Source of the DNA: Azospirillum oleiclasticum
GTDB lineage: Bacteria > Pseudomonadota > Alphaproteobacteria > Azospirillales > Azospirillaceae
NCBI RefSeq assembly: GCF_013423485.1
Contig: NZ_JABFFR010000003.1
Span: 124,001 to 188,000 of the forward strand
DNA: 64,000 nucleotides
Direction of reading: 5' to 3'
A program made the translations under genes and the position numbers. Under the pieces are notes generated by a model. The model was not told the origin of the DNA, ran no database searches, and saw nothing but the letters and a program-made list of their open reading frames with translations. Every line of letters starts with the position of its first letter. Positions within the stretch are counted from its first letter, which is position 1. This document shows, one piece after another, positions 46,951 to 57,113 of this stretch.

Positions 46951-47676
46951 TCAATCTCGACTGAACGTCGGTATGACATAGTACTGATCATCAATCCTGT
47001 AGGCCGGATGAGTGAATGTGCATCCGCCTGGAAAATCTTTGAGATCGACGATGTATGGCGCAATCTTGAAAAGTTTCGTCAGAAGCAACCTTGCCTCGTA
47101 GCAGCCTGGGTCGCGTGTCAGGACGTAAGTGGGGTAGTTTTCCCATGTCAGCAGCAGGAATGTCCAATTGTGCTCCACCACGAAGCGATTGACCGCTTCC
47201 ACAACTCCGAAGCCCCAATGCGTGGCTGTCATGTTGTTGGTATAATCATGTCCGATTATGAAGCCATTTTCTTTTATCTTCGGTGAGTAGTCGCAGAGGT
47301 CCCGGTAGGCTCCTTCATAAGTGTGAATGCCGTCGATATAAACCCAGTCAAGTTGCTTGTCGCTGAAGCGCCCAACGGCGTCGCTGGAATAAGCTCGGTG
47401 AACACAGATTTTTCCTGCGGCGATTTCGGCCGAGAAGTTCAGAAGAATTTTGTTGTAACGCTGGGTGTGACCGGTCTCGCTGACATTGTTTGGGTCGTCC
47501 AGGTAGTCGTCGCGATTTTGATGCTCCCAAGGATCGATCAGATGAAGCTTGTGAGGATTGACGACATCCAGAATGAGCCGCGAAAATTCGCCCTTCGCCA
47601 CACCGATTTCAGCCACTTCTCCGCCGGGTGGGAGCATCGTGAGAAGGTCATTGCGGGTCAAGGAAGCAAGCAGCAC
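46951..47676 (-). CDS. Class I SAM-dependent methyltransferase, low GC
   Basis: The 241-residue protein has the SAM-binding motif AEIGVAKGEFSRLIL (about residues 22-36), the acidic loop IDPWEH and the WVYIDGIHTYEG motif (about 111-122). The sequence IIGHDY follows. These mark the Methyltransf_24 group, often found with glycan or secondary-metabolite clusters. Its base composition is clearly lower in GC than its neighbours, suggesting recent acquisition. The GTG start follows GAGG. Substrate is unknown. Confidence 0.8.
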   Translation of the reverse strand: MLLASLTRNDLLTMLPPGGEVAEIGVAKGEFSRLILDVVNPHKLHLIDPWEHQNRDDYLDDPNNVSETGHTQRYNKILLNFSAEIAAGKICVHRAYSSDAVGRFSDKQLDWVYIDGIHTYEGAYRDLCDYSPKIKENGFIIGHDYTNNMTATHWGFGVVEAVNRFVVEHNWTFLLLTWENYPTYVLTRDPGCYEARLLLTKLFKIAPYIVDLKDFPGGCTFTHPAYRIDDQYYVIPTFSRD

Positions 47677-47781
47677 AATCGTGCCTCAGTCGCAGTTCAT
47701 CTGTGTTTGTAGAATACGTGCAGAGACAACCCTTGTGCAACTGGACGACACCCCTGAGCGGCGGCTTGTCCAACACATCCC

Positions 47782-48414
47782 CTAGCGGGGTGGTAGGAGG
47801 CGTTCGACCACCGAGACAACGGCAGCCTGCACCGCATCCTCCGTCCCTCGCGCGTCGACCACCACGCAGCGCCCCGGCTCCCGCGCGGCGATGTCGAGGA
47901 AACCGGCGCGCAGCCGCTCGTGGAAGGCCCGGTCCATCCGCTCGTACCGGTCCTCGGCTCCCGGCCGTGACGCGGCGCGGGCCAGTCCTTCCTCCACCGG
48001 AAGATCAAGGATGACCGTCAGGTCCGGGGCGAAGTCGCCGAGCGCCAGACGCTGCAGCGACCCGATCGTCTCGCGCCCGAGCCCCAGCCCATAGCCCTGA
48101 TAGGCCATGGTGCTGTCGTAGAAGCGGTCGCACAGCACCCATTGGCCGGCGTCGAGCGCCGGCCACACCGTGCGCTCCAGATGGTCGCGGCGGGCGGCGG
48201 TGTGCAACAGCGCTTCGGTCATCGCCCCCCAGCGGCCGGGCTCGCCATCCACCAGCAGGCGGCGGATCTCCTCCGCCCCCGGCGAGCCGCCGGGTTCCCG
48301 CGTGGTCACCGGATCGATGCCGCGGGCCTCCAGCGTTTCGGCAAGACGGCGGAGCTGGGTGCTCTTCCCGGCCCCTTCCCCGCCCTCCAGCGTGACGAAG
48401 CGCCCGCGCGTCAC
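47782..48414 (-). CDS. tmk: Thymidylate kinase
   Basis: Tmk converts dTMP to dTDP, needed for DNA synthesis. The 210-residue product has the P-loop LEGGEGAGKSTQLRRLAE (about residues 8-25), the DRFYDSTMAYQG motif (about 96-107) and the lid region with RPGAEDRYERMD. Its start overlaps the D,D-carboxypeptidase stop by 4 bases, so it is translated with it. It is followed, after 105 bases, by the unrelated methyltransferase rather than holB. Confidence 0.94.
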   Translation of the reverse strand: MTRGRFVTLEGGEGAGKSTQLRRLAETLEARGIDPVTTREPGGSPGAEEIRRLLVDGEPGRWGAMTEALLHTAARRDHLERTVWPALDAGQWVLCDRFYDSTMAYQGYGLGLGRETIGSLQRLALGDFAPDLTVILDLPVEEGLARAASRPGAEDRYERMDRAFHERLRAGFLDIAAREPGRCVVVDARGTEDAVQAAVVSVVERLLPPR

Positions 48415-49562
48415 GATCCGGTTCCGAGCACGAGATACTTGGCCGCCGCGAAGATGCGCCCGAAGACGCCGAGCTTCTCCACGTCGGTGGCGGCAACCAC
48501 CGGGACCTCCTTGGTGGGAAAGCCAGGTCCGCTGATGACCAGCTTGCCCACGCGGTCGCCCTTCCTGATGGGCGCCGGCACCGGCGACTCGGTGACCAGC
48601 GACACCTTCATGTTCGGCCGGTCGGCCCGCGCCAGCGTGACCTTCAGATCACTGGCGACAGTGACCGGCACCTTGTCCGAAGCACCGAGCCACGTGTCCA
48701 CCTGCTCGATGGTATCGCCGGCCTTGAACAGCGCGTAGGTGTCGAATTCGCGGAAACCCCACTCGATGAGGCGCGCCGACTCGTCGGCGCGGGCCTGCAT
48801 GCTGGGCAGCCCGTTGACCACCAGGATCAGCCGCCGCCCGTCACGCTCGGCCGACGCGGTCAGCCCGTAGCCGGCGGCGTCGGTGTGTCCGGTCTTCATG
48901 CCGTCGACGCCGATGTTGCGGTAGAGCAGCGGGTTGCGGTTGCCCTGCTTGATGCCGTGGTAGGTGAACTCCCGCATCGAATAGTAGTGGTAGTATTGCG
49001 GGTAATCCTCGATCAGGTGCTCCGCCAGGATCGAGAGATCGCGGGCGGTCATGTAATGGTTAGGGTCGGGCCAGCCGGTGGAGTTGACGAGATTGGTGCC
49101 GGTCAGCCCGAGTTCCTTGGCGCGCTGGTTCATCCGCTCGGCGAAGGCGGGCTCGGACCCGGCCAATCCTTCGGCCAGCACGATGCAGGCATCGTTGCCG
49201 GACTGGATGATCACGCCCTTGATCAGATCATCGACCTTGATGACGTTGTTCAGCTCCACAAACATCTTCGAGCCCTGCATGCGCCACGCCCGCTCGCTGA
49301 CCGGAAGCGTGTGGTCGAGCGACAGGCGCCCCTCCTTCAGAGCCTCGAAGACCATGTACATGGTCATGATCTTGCTCATCGAGGACGGCGGCATGCGCTG
49401 GTCGGCGTTCTTCTCGAACAGCACGGTGTGGGTCGTCTGGTCGATCAGGATCGCCTGGCGGGCGATGGTGTCGAGCGAGGCGGCCGACGCGCGCGCGGTG
49501 ACGCTGGTCGCGGCCAGTGCGGCCACCAGCACGACGGCAAGGCGGTTCCGGGCAGCGGGCAT
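48411..49562 (-). CDS. dacC: D-alanyl-D-alanine carboxypeptidase (low-molecular-weight PBP)
   Basis: This enzyme trims pentapeptide side chains of peptidoglycan in the periplasm. The 383-residue protein has a signal peptide (RLAVVLVAALAATSVTARASA) and the three penicillin-binding motifs: SSMSK (about residue 60), SGN (QSGNDACI, about 120) and KTG (DGMKTGHT, about 220). A C-terminal PBP5-like domain and an amphipathic anchor (KLGVFGRIFAAAKYLVL) follow. The start at MPAARNRL gives a proper signal peptide; the 29-codon upstream extension does not. It is coupled to tmk and follows rlpA. Confidence 0.92.
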   Translation of the reverse strand: MPAARNRLAVVLVAALAATSVTARASAASLDTIARQAILIDQTTHTVLFEKNADQRMPPSSMSKIMTMYMVFEALKEGRLSLDHTLPVSERAWRMQGSKMFVELNNVIKVDDLIKGVIIQSGNDACIVLAEGLAGSEPAFAERMNQRAKELGLTGTNLVNSTGWPDPNHYMTARDLSILAEHLIEDYPQYYHYYSMREFTYHGIKQGNRNPLLYRNIGVDGMKTGHTDAAGYGLTASAERDGRRLILVVNGLPSMQARADESARLIEWGFREFDTYALFKAGDTIEQVDTWLGASDKVPVTVASDLKVTLARADRPNMKVSLVTESPVPAPIRKGDRVGKLVISGPGFPTKEVPVVAATDVEKLGVFGRIFAAAKYLVLGTGS

Positions 49563-49638
49563 GGTGGTGTCCTTCGTGATGCTCAGCAACGACGGGGGCT
49601 CCCGAGGGGGTGATACAGGAATCGGACCTTCACCCCGT

Positions 49639-50583
49639 TCAGTCCACAACGATTTTGGCTTCCGTGAGGCCGGATTGGAGAATCTGGGTCAGCACGCCGT
49701 CGGCGCGCTCCACATCGGCCAGCGGGCCGACGCGCACGCGGTAGAAGCGCTGCCCGTTGACCACCGCCGGCGCCACTTGCGCGCTGCCGAAGGGTGACAC
49801 GCGGCCGCGCACCTTGTTGGCGTTCTCCTGAACCGTGAAGGCACCGGCCTGGACATAGATGTTGCCCCTGCGGCGCACGGGCGTATCGACCACCACCGGC
49901 GACGGCAGGAAGCGGCCCCCCACCTCCGCCCCGGCGACCGTGGTCGGCGGCGGAACTGGCGCGTTGACGGCGGAGACGGCGGGCGGCGGTGCGGCGGTGG
50001 CGGTCGCGACCTCGACACGGGCACGCGGTGCCGGCCGAGGGGCCGGCCCCTCGGTTTCGGCCAGGATGGTCGCGGGGGTGTTGCGACGGGCGGCGGCGGC
50101 GAGCTGGCGGCTCTCCTCCGCCATGATCTGCACCCGCACCTTGGCCGTTCCCGTCCCCTCGAAACTCAGCAGCTGCGCGCCGCGCCGCGACAGGTCGATG
50201 ACGCGGCCGGGCTTGAAGGGGCCACGGTCGTTGATGCGCACCACGACGGAGCGGCCGTTGTCCAGGTTGGTGACCCGCACCATGCTGGGCATGGGCAGCG
50301 TCTTGTGGGCGGCGGTCATCTCGTTCTCGTCGTAGGGCTCACCGTTGGCCGTGGCCTTGGTGTGGAAGCCCGGCCCGTACCAGGACGCGATGCCCGTCTC
50401 GTCGTAGGCGTAATCCTCCGCCGGGTAGTACCAGACGCCGTTCACCTGATAGGGCTTGCCGACTTTGTAGATGCCGCTGCGCGGCAACCCGCCGTCCCCG
50501 GATGGTGGCTGCTGCGCGCAGGCCAGCAGCGACAGCGCACCCGCCAGAACGATGGCCGCCCGCATTCCCTGCCCGCACCGCAT
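49639..50583 (-). CDS. rlpA: RlpA-family septal lytic transglycosylase with SPOR domain
   Basis: RlpA cleaves denuded glycan strands at the division septum. The 314-residue lipoprotein has a signal peptide with lipobox LLAC (MRAAIVLAGALSLLAC), a double-psi beta-barrel domain with GIASWYGPGFHTKATANGE and VRINDRGPF (catalytic Asp), an Ala/Pro linker and a C-terminal SPOR domain. The last contains YVQAGAFTVQENA and RFYRVRVGPL and binds denuded peptidoglycan. The ATG at 50583 follows GAGAGG. It heads the rlpA-dacC-tmk string. Confidence 0.92.
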   Translation of the reverse strand: MRCGQGMRAAIVLAGALSLLACAQQPPSGDGGLPRSGIYKVGKPYQVNGVWYYPAEDYAYDETGIASWYGPGFHTKATANGEPYDENEMTAAHKTLPMPSMVRVTNLDNGRSVVVRINDRGPFKPGRVIDLSRRGAQLLSFEGTGTAKVRVQIMAEESRQLAAAARRNTPATILAETEGPAPRPAPRARVEVATATAAPPPAVSAVNAPVPPPTTVAGAEVGGRFLPSPVVVDTPVRRRGNIYVQAGAFTVQENANKVRGRVSPFGSAQVAPAVVNGQRFYRVRVGPLADVERADGVLTQILQSGLTEAKIVVD

Positions 50584-50680
50584 GCACGTACCTCTCAAGA
50601 TGTGGTGGCGGCACTCTACTAAAGACACGAACGAACCGCCAATGCCGCAGGCAGCCCCCGCGGCGGCGGTCGGAAAAAGG

Positions 50681-51478
50681 TTACTCCGCGCCCGGAAACA
50701 GGCCTGGGGTGCGGTCCATCAGCCGGTAGGCGGCCAGCCCGATCCACTCCCGGACAGCCGCGGTGACCAGCACCAGCGTCCGCTCCACCTCGAATCCCGC
50801 GTAGGGGGCGGCGGCGTCGAAGCTCCGGTAATCGACGGGGTACGGGATCACCGGCCAGCCGATCCGGCGGAAGATGCCGACCGAGCGCGGCATGTGCAGG
50901 GCCGAAGTGACGAGGAGCCACACCTCCCCCGGCTCCGGCTTCACCAGATCGCGGCTGAACAGCGCGTTCTCCCAGGTGTTGCGCGACTCGGTCTCGAACA
51001 GCACGCGGCCCGTATCGAAGCCGATCTGCCCGAACACCGCCCGCACCACCGCGTCCTCCTTGGCGTCGGGATGCCGCAGCAGGCCCGATCCGCCGGAGGA
51101 CACCAGCCGGGCGTCCGGATAGCGCCGCGCCAGTTCAACGAAGGCCAGGATTCGCTCGGTCGATTGGTTCACCGACGGCTCGCCCCTGCTGGCGGCCATC
51201 ATCGGGTCCACCGCCCCACCGAGCATGATGATGCCGTCCACCCGATCCGGCAGCGCCGGGCGGGCGAACCGTTCCTCCAGCGGGCGGGCCGCCCAGTCCC
51301 CCACGGGGGTGACGAGAAGCATCGCGAAGGCGACCGCCGCGGCGGCGACCAGCCACCGCCCCAGCCGCCGGAGCCGGTTGCCGGCGAAGAGCAGCACGGC
51401 GCCCACGGCCAGCAGAAGCGCCAGCAGGTTACCCGGCATCACCAGCGACCAGAGTATCTTCGACAAGGCAAAGGACAA
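50681..51478 (-). CDS. YdcF/ElyC-like DUF218 membrane protein
   Basis: The 265-residue protein has two N-terminal membrane helices (about 11-30 and 37-57) and a periplasmic DUF218 domain with GIIMLGGAV, VSSGGSGLLR, SRNTWENA and LVTSALHMPRS. ElyC-type proteins affect envelope integrity and lipid carrier use in E. coli; YdcF is related. The start is a TTG behind GAGGG, giving LSFALSKILWSLVMPG; a longer open stretch of 22 codons upstream has no ribosome site, and ATG 51439 would cut the first helix. Divergent from the chemoreceptor gene. Confidence 0.82.
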   Translation of the reverse strand: MSFALSKILWSLVMPGNLLALLLAVGAVLLFAGNRLRRLGRWLVAAAAVAFAMLLVTPVGDWAARPLEERFARPALPDRVDGIIMLGGAVDPMMAASRGEPSVNQSTERILAFVELARRYPDARLVSSGGSGLLRHPDAKEDAVVRAVFGQIGFDTGRVLFETESRNTWENALFSRDLVKPEPGEVWLLVTSALHMPRSVGIFRRIGWPVIPYPVDYRSFDAAAPYAGFEVERTLVLVTAAVREWIGLAAYRLMDRTPGLFPGAE

Positions 51479-51630
51479 GGCGCTTTCCCTCGGTGCGTTG
51501 GCTGCAACAATGCCGTCACAAATCCGAAATGGAACGGACGTCAAGTTAGTATTTGCTGCGCCGGTAACGCTCCGGCCGGCGTCGCCGGAACGCGCGGTCT
51601 CGGACTGTCCTGGCGAACGGTGAACGATCC

Positions 51631-53589
51631 ATGGTGTCGAACCTTAACATCGGAACGCGCATCGGCGCGCTGGTCGTCGCCGCACTGCTGACCATTGGCT
51701 TGCTGGGCGGCGTGGTGGTGACGGGCGCCCAACGCGTCTTCACGGCGACCGCGGCGCTGGAGCAGTACCGCCAGCTCTACGAGCGCACCGCGGGTGTCGA
51801 GCGCCGTGCCAGCCGCCTGCGCTTCCAGGCACTGCGCTTCGTGAGCGAGCGCGACACCGGGGCCGCCGGGCAGTTCGACCGCAACCGCGCCGAAATCGCC
51901 GGCCTGCTGACGGAGATCGCCGACACCGCCGGTGCGCTGGTGCAAAGCTCCGATCTGGAGGCGGTGACCGCCGGCCTCGCGTCGCTGAAGGAGCGGTTCG
52001 ATGCCGTGGTCAAGGGGGCGACGGTCCTCGGCCTGACCGACGATGATGGTCTGCGCGGCGCGCTGCGCGGATCGGCACGCGCCATCGAGGACGAGCTGAA
52101 GCAGTGGCCCAACGCCGACAAGCTGATCAGCCGCATGGAATCCATGCGGAAGATGGAGAAGGACTTCATCATCTACAACGACGAGTCCCTCCTGTCCGGG
52201 CACCGCAAGGCGTTCAACGAGTTCTCCTTCTTCCTGTCCGACTCCGGTCTGGACATGGCGACCCAGACGAAGCTGGAGAAGATGGCCCGCGGCTACCGCT
52301 CGGAGCTCGGGAAATTCGTGGAGGCCACCAAGGCCTTCCGGGCCGATGTTCAATCCTTTACCGAGGAATTCCAGGCGCTCGGGCCCCGGTTCGAGGCGCT
52401 TCTGGAACAAGGCACCGCGGGCATGGTCACCGCAGTGGAGACCCAGAACAGCGTGCGCGACGAGGTGGTCCACAGCATTCTCGTGGCCGGTGCGGTGCTG
52501 CTGCCGCTGTTCCTGACGATCAGCCTGTTCGTGGCGCGCAGCATCACCGGGCCGCTGCGGCGGATCGAGGGGGTGATGGAACGGCTCGCCTCCGGCGACC
52601 GGGCGGCGGTGGTCCCCGGCACCGACCGGCGGGACGAGATCGGCGCGATGGCCCGCGCCGTCCAGGTGTTCAAGGACAATCTTCAGAAGACGCACGAGCT
52701 GGAAGTCGAGGCGCGCGAGGCCGAGCGCCGTGCCGAGGAGGAGCGCAAGACCGCCCTGCGCGCGGTCGCCCAGGACTTCGACCATGCCTTCGGCCGCGTG
52801 CTGAACACCGTCGGCAGCGCCGCCGAGCAGATCCGCGCCGGCGCCTACATCCTGCGCGACACCGCCGACAAGATCCGCGAGCAGGCCATGGACACCGCCC
52901 ACAAGGCCGAGCAGACGGCGGAGGTGGTGGGCATCGTGAACACCGTGTCGCAGACGCTGACCGGCTCCATCGGCGACATCGGCGAACGCGTGAACGACGC
53001 CGGCACCGCCGTGCAACGCGCCGTGGCCCACGCCCGCGGCAGCGACGTCGCCGTGCAGGCCCTGACCGAAAGCTCCCAGCGCATCGGCGAGATCGTGGAC
53101 CTGATCAACCGCATCGCCGCACAGACCAACCTGCTGGCCCTGAACGCGACCATCGAGGCGGCCCGCGCCGGCAACGCGGGCAAGGGCTTCGCCGTCGTGG
53201 CGTCGGAGGTGAAGACGCTGGCCAACCAGACGGCGGCGGCGACGCACGAGATTTCCGGCCAGGTGGTCGCCATCCAGACCGCCACCGGCGACGTGGTGGA
53301 CGCCATCCGCTCCATCCGCTCCACCATCGAGGAGGTGGACGGCCTGTCGCGCGAGGTCTCCACCGCCGTCGGCCGGCAGCTCGAACAGACGCGCGAGATC
53401 GTCAACGCAGTCGGACGCGCGTCGGACAACTCGCAGGAGGTGTCCGACAGCGTCAGCACGATGGCGATCACCTCGGCCGAGACCGGCAAGGCCGCCCTGG
53501 AAATGATCTACTCCGCCGCCCAGCTCTCCGAGGAGTTCAAGCAGCTTGAGGCGGACGCCGATCGCTTCGTTCAGTCGATCAGCGTGTGA
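51631..53589 (+). CDS. Methyl-accepting chemotaxis protein
   Basis: The 652-residue chemoreceptor has a membrane helix (about 9-31), a helical periplasmic sensor (about 32-280) and a second helix (about 283-305). A HAMP domain (about 306-360) and a cytoplasmic signalling domain follow, with the hairpin tip IAAQTNLLALNATIEAARAG (about 497-516). The all-helical sensor resembles HBM/4HB-type ligand domains. The C-terminus lacks a CheR-binding pentapeptide. It is a stand-alone gene; Azospirillum-like genomes carry many such receptors. Confidence 0.92.
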   Translation: MVSNLNIGTRIGALVVAALLTIGLLGGVVVTGAQRVFTATAALEQYRQLYERTAGVERRASRLRFQALRFVSERDTGAAGQFDRNRAEIAGLLTEIADTAGALVQSSDLEAVTAGLASLKERFDAVVKGATVLGLTDDDGLRGALRGSARAIEDELKQWPNADKLISRMESMRKMEKDFIIYNDESLLSGHRKAFNEFSFFLSDSGLDMATQTKLEKMARGYRSELGKFVEATKAFRADVQSFTEEFQALGPRFEALLEQGTAGMVTAVETQNSVRDEVVHSILVAGAVLLPLFLTISLFVARSITGPLRRIEGVMERLASGDRAAVVPGTDRRDEIGAMARAVQVFKDNLQKTHELEVEAREAERRAEEERKTALRAVAQDFDHAFGRVLNTVGSAAEQIRAGAYILRDTADKIREQAMDTAHKAEQTAEVVGIVNTVSQTLTGSIGDIGERVNDAGTAVQRAVAHARGSDVAVQALTESSQRIGEIVDLINRIAAQTNLLALNATIEAARAGNAGKGFAVVASEVKTLANQTAAATHEISGQVVAIQTATGDVVDAIRSIRSTIEEVDGLSREVSTAVGRQLEQTREIVNAVGRASDNSQEVSDSVSTMAITSAETGKAALEMIYSAAQLSEEFKQLEADADRFVQSISV

Positions 53590-53607
53590 GCAGCCGGCCG
53601 ACGCGCC

Positions 53608-53623
53608 GGGGGCTCACGCCCCC
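53608..53623. terminator. Short GC hairpin between chemoreceptor gene and valS
   Basis: GGGGGC and GCCCCC form a 6-base-pair stem with loop tcac that overlaps the valS stop codon and lies 18 bases after the chemoreceptor stop. The genes converge, so it may terminate either transcript. The stem is short and has no T-run. Confidence 0.35.
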
Positions 53624-56265
53624 AGCATCGCCAGCGCGGCACGCAGCTTGTCGCGGGCCTGTTTGGCCGCGTCCAGCCGCTCCCGCTGCTCCTCGATGAC
53701 CTCCTCCGGGGCCTTGGCGACGAACTGTTCGTTGCCCAGCTTGGCCTCGGTCTTAGTGATCTCGCCGTCGAGCTTCTGGATTTCCTTGGTCAGGCGGGCG
53801 CGTTCCTTCGCCAGATCGACGATCCCCTCAAGCGGCAGGATCAGCGTCGTCTCGCCCAGCACCGCCTGCACCGCGCTCTTGGGCACGGCTCCCTCCAGCG
53901 GCGCGACGGACTCGAGCCGGGCCATGCGCAGGATCAGGTCGCGATGGGTGTCGAGACGGCGCAGCGTCTCCGGCCCCGCGTCCTTCAGCAGCAGCGCGAT
54001 CTGGGCCGACGGCGGCACGTTCATCTCCGAACGCATGGAGCGGACCGACGAGATCAGCCGCACCACCCAGTTCATCTCGTCGCGCGCCGCCGGGTCCTGA
54101 AGGGCGGCGCCATGCTCCGGCCAGTCGGCGGAGATCAGCTTGCCCGTGCGCTCGGCGGACAGCTGCTCCCACAGCTCCTCGGTGATGAAGGGCATCAGCG
54201 GGTGCAGCAGGTGCAGGATCTCGTCCAGGACCCAGGCCGTGGTGGCCCGCGTCTCCGCCTGCGCGGCCTCGTCGGTGCCGTTCAGGATGGGCTTGGTGAA
54301 CTCCAGGTACCAGTCGCAGAAGGTGCCCCAGGTGAACTGGTAGAGCGCCCCCGCCGCCTCGTTGAACTTGTAGGCGTCGATGGCCTCGGCCACCTTGCCG
54401 GCGGTCTCCGCCAGCTCGCCGACGATCCAGCGGTTGACGGTCTGGGTCAGGCCGGTGGGGGCGAATCCCGCCACCGGAACGCAGCCGTTCATCTGGCAGT
54501 AACGGGCGGCGTTCCACAGCTTCGTCGCGAAGTTGCGGTAGCCTTCGACCCGGTTCACCGCCAGCTTGATGTCGCGCCCCTGCGCCGCCATGGCCGCGAG
54601 CGTGAAGCGCAGCGCGTCGGTGCCGTACTCGTTGATCAGGTCCAGCGGGTCGATGATGTTGCCCTTCGACTTCGACATCTTCTGCCCGCGCTCGTCGCGC
54701 ACCAGGGCGTGGATGTAGACGGTGCGGAACGGCACGTCACCCATGAAGTGCAGACCCATCATCATCATCCGGGCGACCCAGAAGAAGATGATGTCGAATC
54801 CGGTGACCAGCACGTCGGACGGGTAGTAGCGCGCCAGCTCCGGCGTCTCCTCCGGCCAGCCCAACGTCGAGAAGGGCCAGAGGGCCGACGAGAACCAGGT
54901 GTCCAGCACGTCGGCGTCGCGGGTCAGCGCCACATCCTCGCCGAACCTGGCGCGGGCGGCGGCGTGCGCAGCCTCCTCCGTCTCCTCGACGAAGACGCTG
55001 CCGTCTGGCGCGTACCAGGCGGGGATCTGATGGCCCCACCAGATCTGGCGGCTGATGCACCAGGGCTGGATGTTGCGCATCCACTCGAAATAGGTGTTCT
55101 CCCAGCTCCTGGGCACGAACACCGTGCGCCCGGTCTCCACCGCCTCGATGGCGGGCTTGGCGAGGGTGGCGGCGTCCACATACCACTGGTCGGTCAGCCA
55201 GGGCTCGATCGCCACGCCGGAACGGTCGCCGTGCGGCACCATGTGGGTGTGCGGCTCGATCTTCTCCACGAGCTCAAGCGCTTCCAGGTCCGCCACCACA
55301 CGCTTGCGCGCTTCGTAGCGGTCGAGGCCGCGGTAGGGCTCCGGCACGTTCTCGTTCAGCCGGGCGTCGCGGTCCATGATGTTGATGGCCGCAACCCCTG
55401 CCCGCTTGCCGACCTCGAAGTCGTTGAAGTCGTGGGCGGGGGTGATCTTCACGGCACCCGATCCGGTCTCCGGATCGGCATACTCGTCGCCGACGATGGG
55501 TATCAGGCGGCCGACCAGCGGCAGCACCACGTTGCGGCCGATCAGGTCCTTGTACCGCTCATCCTCCGGATGCACGGCGACGGCGGTGTCGCCCAGCATC
55601 GTCTCCGGCCGGGTGGTCGCCACGACGATGAAGCGGTCGGGCTCGCCCTCCAGCGGGTAGCGGAAGTGCCAGAGGTTGCCCTTGATCTCCCGCTGCTCGA
55701 CCTCCAGGTCGGAGATCGCGGTGTGCATCTTGGGGTCCCAGTTGACCAGCCGCTTGTCGCGGTAGATCAGCCCCTGCCGGTGCAGGTCCACGAACACCTT
55801 GCGGACGGCGCGGTTGAGACCCTCGTCCATGGTGAAGCGCTCGCGCGCCCAGTCGGGCGAGGCGCCGAGCCGGCGGAGCTGGCGGGTGATGGTGCCGCCC
55901 GATTCGGCCTTCCACTCCCACACCTTGTCGATGAAGCGGTCGCGGCCGAGATCGTGGCGGGCGACGCCCTCCTTCGCCAGATTGCGCTCCACCACCATCT
56001 GGGTGGCGATGCCGGCGTGGTCGGTGCCCGGCTGCCACAGCGCGTCGCGGCCGCGCATGCGGTTGTAGCGGACCAGCACATCCTGCAGCGTGAAGGTCAG
56101 GGCATGGCCCATGTGCAGGCTGCCGGTGACGTTCGGCGGCGGCATCATGATGGTGTAGGGAACCGCGTTCGACCGTACGTCGGCCGTGAAGGCGCCGGCC
56201 TCTTCCCACAGACGGTAATGCTTCTCCTCGACCTCGGCCGGCCGGTACGTCTTTTCCAACATCAC
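53614..56265 (-). CDS. valS: Valyl-tRNA synthetase
   Basis: ValS charges tRNA-Val. The 883-residue class I enzyme has the HIGH-type motif [15 protein letters not shown] (HMGH at 51-54), a CP1 editing domain (around 175-380), the KMSKS motif in [11 protein letters not shown] (about 526-536), and the anticodon-binding domain. A C-terminal coiled-coil arm (about 815-880, [19 protein letters not shown]) follows. The length is normal. It is 38 bases downstream of popZ. Confidence 0.97.
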   Translation of the reverse strand: MMLEKTYRPAEVEEKHYRLWEEAGAFTADVRSNAVPYTIMMPPPNVTGSLHMGHALTFTLQDVLVRYNRMRGRDALWQPGTDHAGIATQMVVERNLAKEGVARHDLGRDRFIDKVWEWKAESGGTITRQLRRLGASPDWARERFTMDEGLNRAVRKVFVDLHRQGLIYRDKRLVNWDPKMHTAISDLEVEQREIKGNLWHFRYPLEGEPDRFIVVATTRPETMLGDTAVAVHPEDERYKDLIGRNVVLPLVGRLIPIVGDEYADPETGSGAVKITPAHDFNDFEVGKRAGVAAINIMDRDARLNENVPEPYRGLDRYEARKRVVADLEALELVEKIEPHTHMVPHGDRSGVAIEPWLTDQWYVDAATLAKPAIEAVETGRTVFVPRSWENTYFEWMRNIQPWCISRQIWWGHQIPAWYAPDGSVFVEETEEAAHAAARARFGEDVALTRDADVLDTWFSSALWPFSTLGWPEETPELARYYPSDVLVTGFDIIFFWVARMMMMGLHFMGDVPFRTVYIHALVRDERGQKMSKSKGNIIDPLDLINEYGTDALRFTLAAMAAQGRDIKLAVNRVEGYRNFATKLWNAARYCQMNGCVPVAGFAPTGLTQTVNRWIVGELAETAGKVAEAIDAYKFNEAAGALYQFTWGTFCDWYLEFTKPILNGTDEAAQAETRATTAWVLDEILHLLHPLMPFITEELWEQLSAERTGKLISADWPEHGAALQDPAARDEMNWVVRLISSVRSMRSEMNVPPSAQIALLLKDAGPETLRRLDTHRDLILRMARLESVAPLEGAVPKSAVQAVLGETTLILPLEGIVDLAKERARLTKEIQKLDGEITKTEAKLGNEQFVAKAPEEVIEEQRERLDAAKQARDKLRAALAMLGA

Positions 56266-56303
56266 ATCGGGCTTTCGTTCAACTCAGCAAGCGCTTGCTA
56301 GTG

Positions 56304-57017
56304 TTAAAATTTCCGGTTCTGGCGCATCATGCGATCGATCTCCTGCTGGACCAGCCGCTCCACAACGGTGGGAAGGTTCTCGTCCAGCCACTCCTTCAGG
56401 AGCGGACGCAGCAACTCGCGCACCACATCCTCGACCGTGCGGATGCCGATCGGCATCGGGCCGATCGACAGGTCGTCGCCCAACTGGCGCGCCAGATGCG
56501 TGAAGTGCTGCGACGCCACGTCTGCGGTGTGGCGGGAGATCAGGCCGTCGTCGAAACCGCGCGCCCGCTGGCGGGGCCGCGGCGGCGGATCGTCGTCCTC
56601 CAGATCCTCGAAGGAGGGCATGCTCCGTCGCGGCGGCGGCGGAGGTGGCGGAGGAGGCGGCATGAACGGGTCCGGCTCCGGCTCGGCAAGCGGCTCGGGA
56701 AAGGCCGGTTGCTGCGCCGCCCGCCACGGGTCGAAGTCGTCGTCGTTCCCGTCATCGACATCCACCACGGACCCGTCGTCCTGGACCATCTGGGTCAGTT
56801 CCAGGACATCATCGTCCTCCTCCTCGTCCCGCATCATCATCGGGGGAGGCGGCGGCGGAGGCGGAGGAGCCGCCATCGGCGGCGGGGGTGGTGGCGGAGG
56901 CGGTGGCGCCGCGGCGGCTTCCGGCTTGCCGCCCGCGTCACCATCCTCCGAAATGATTCGCCGGATGGAGGCGAGAATCTCCTCCATCGACGGCTCTTGC
57001 TGACCTTTGTCACTCAT
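56304..57017 (-). CDS. popZ: PopZ-like polar organizing protein (DUF2497)
   Basis: PopZ forms a microdomain at the cell pole that anchors the chromosome origin and cell-cycle regulators in alphaproteobacteria. The 237-residue protein has the conserved N-terminal helix SMEEILASIRRIISED (about residues 10-25) and a long acidic/proline-rich disordered middle (several runs of 9-10 prolines). The conserved C-terminal helices follow (DVVRELLRPLLKEWLDENLPTVVERLVQQEIDR). The proline runs are longer than in Caulobacter PopZ. It lies between tolC and valS on the same strand. Confidence 0.88.
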   Translation of the reverse strand: MSDKGQQEPSMEEILASIRRIISEDGDAGGKPEAAAAPPPPPPPPPPMAAPPPPPPPPPMMMRDEEEDDDVLELTQMVQDDGSVVDVDDGNDDDFDPWRAAQQPAFPEPLAEPEPDPFMPPPPPPPPPPRRSMPSFEDLEDDDPPPRPRQRARGFDDGLISRHTADVASQHFTHLARQLGDDLSIGPMPIGIRTVEDVVRELLRPLLKEWLDENLPTVVERLVQQEIDRMMRQNRKF

Positions 57018-57113
57018 CGTGGCAAACCCGGAACACTGACCCGCAGGCCGACACTAGGGCAGGCGTGCCGGAAAAGCCACCCGGCGGAGCCGCGCCGGTA
57101 CCTGCCCATCGGC

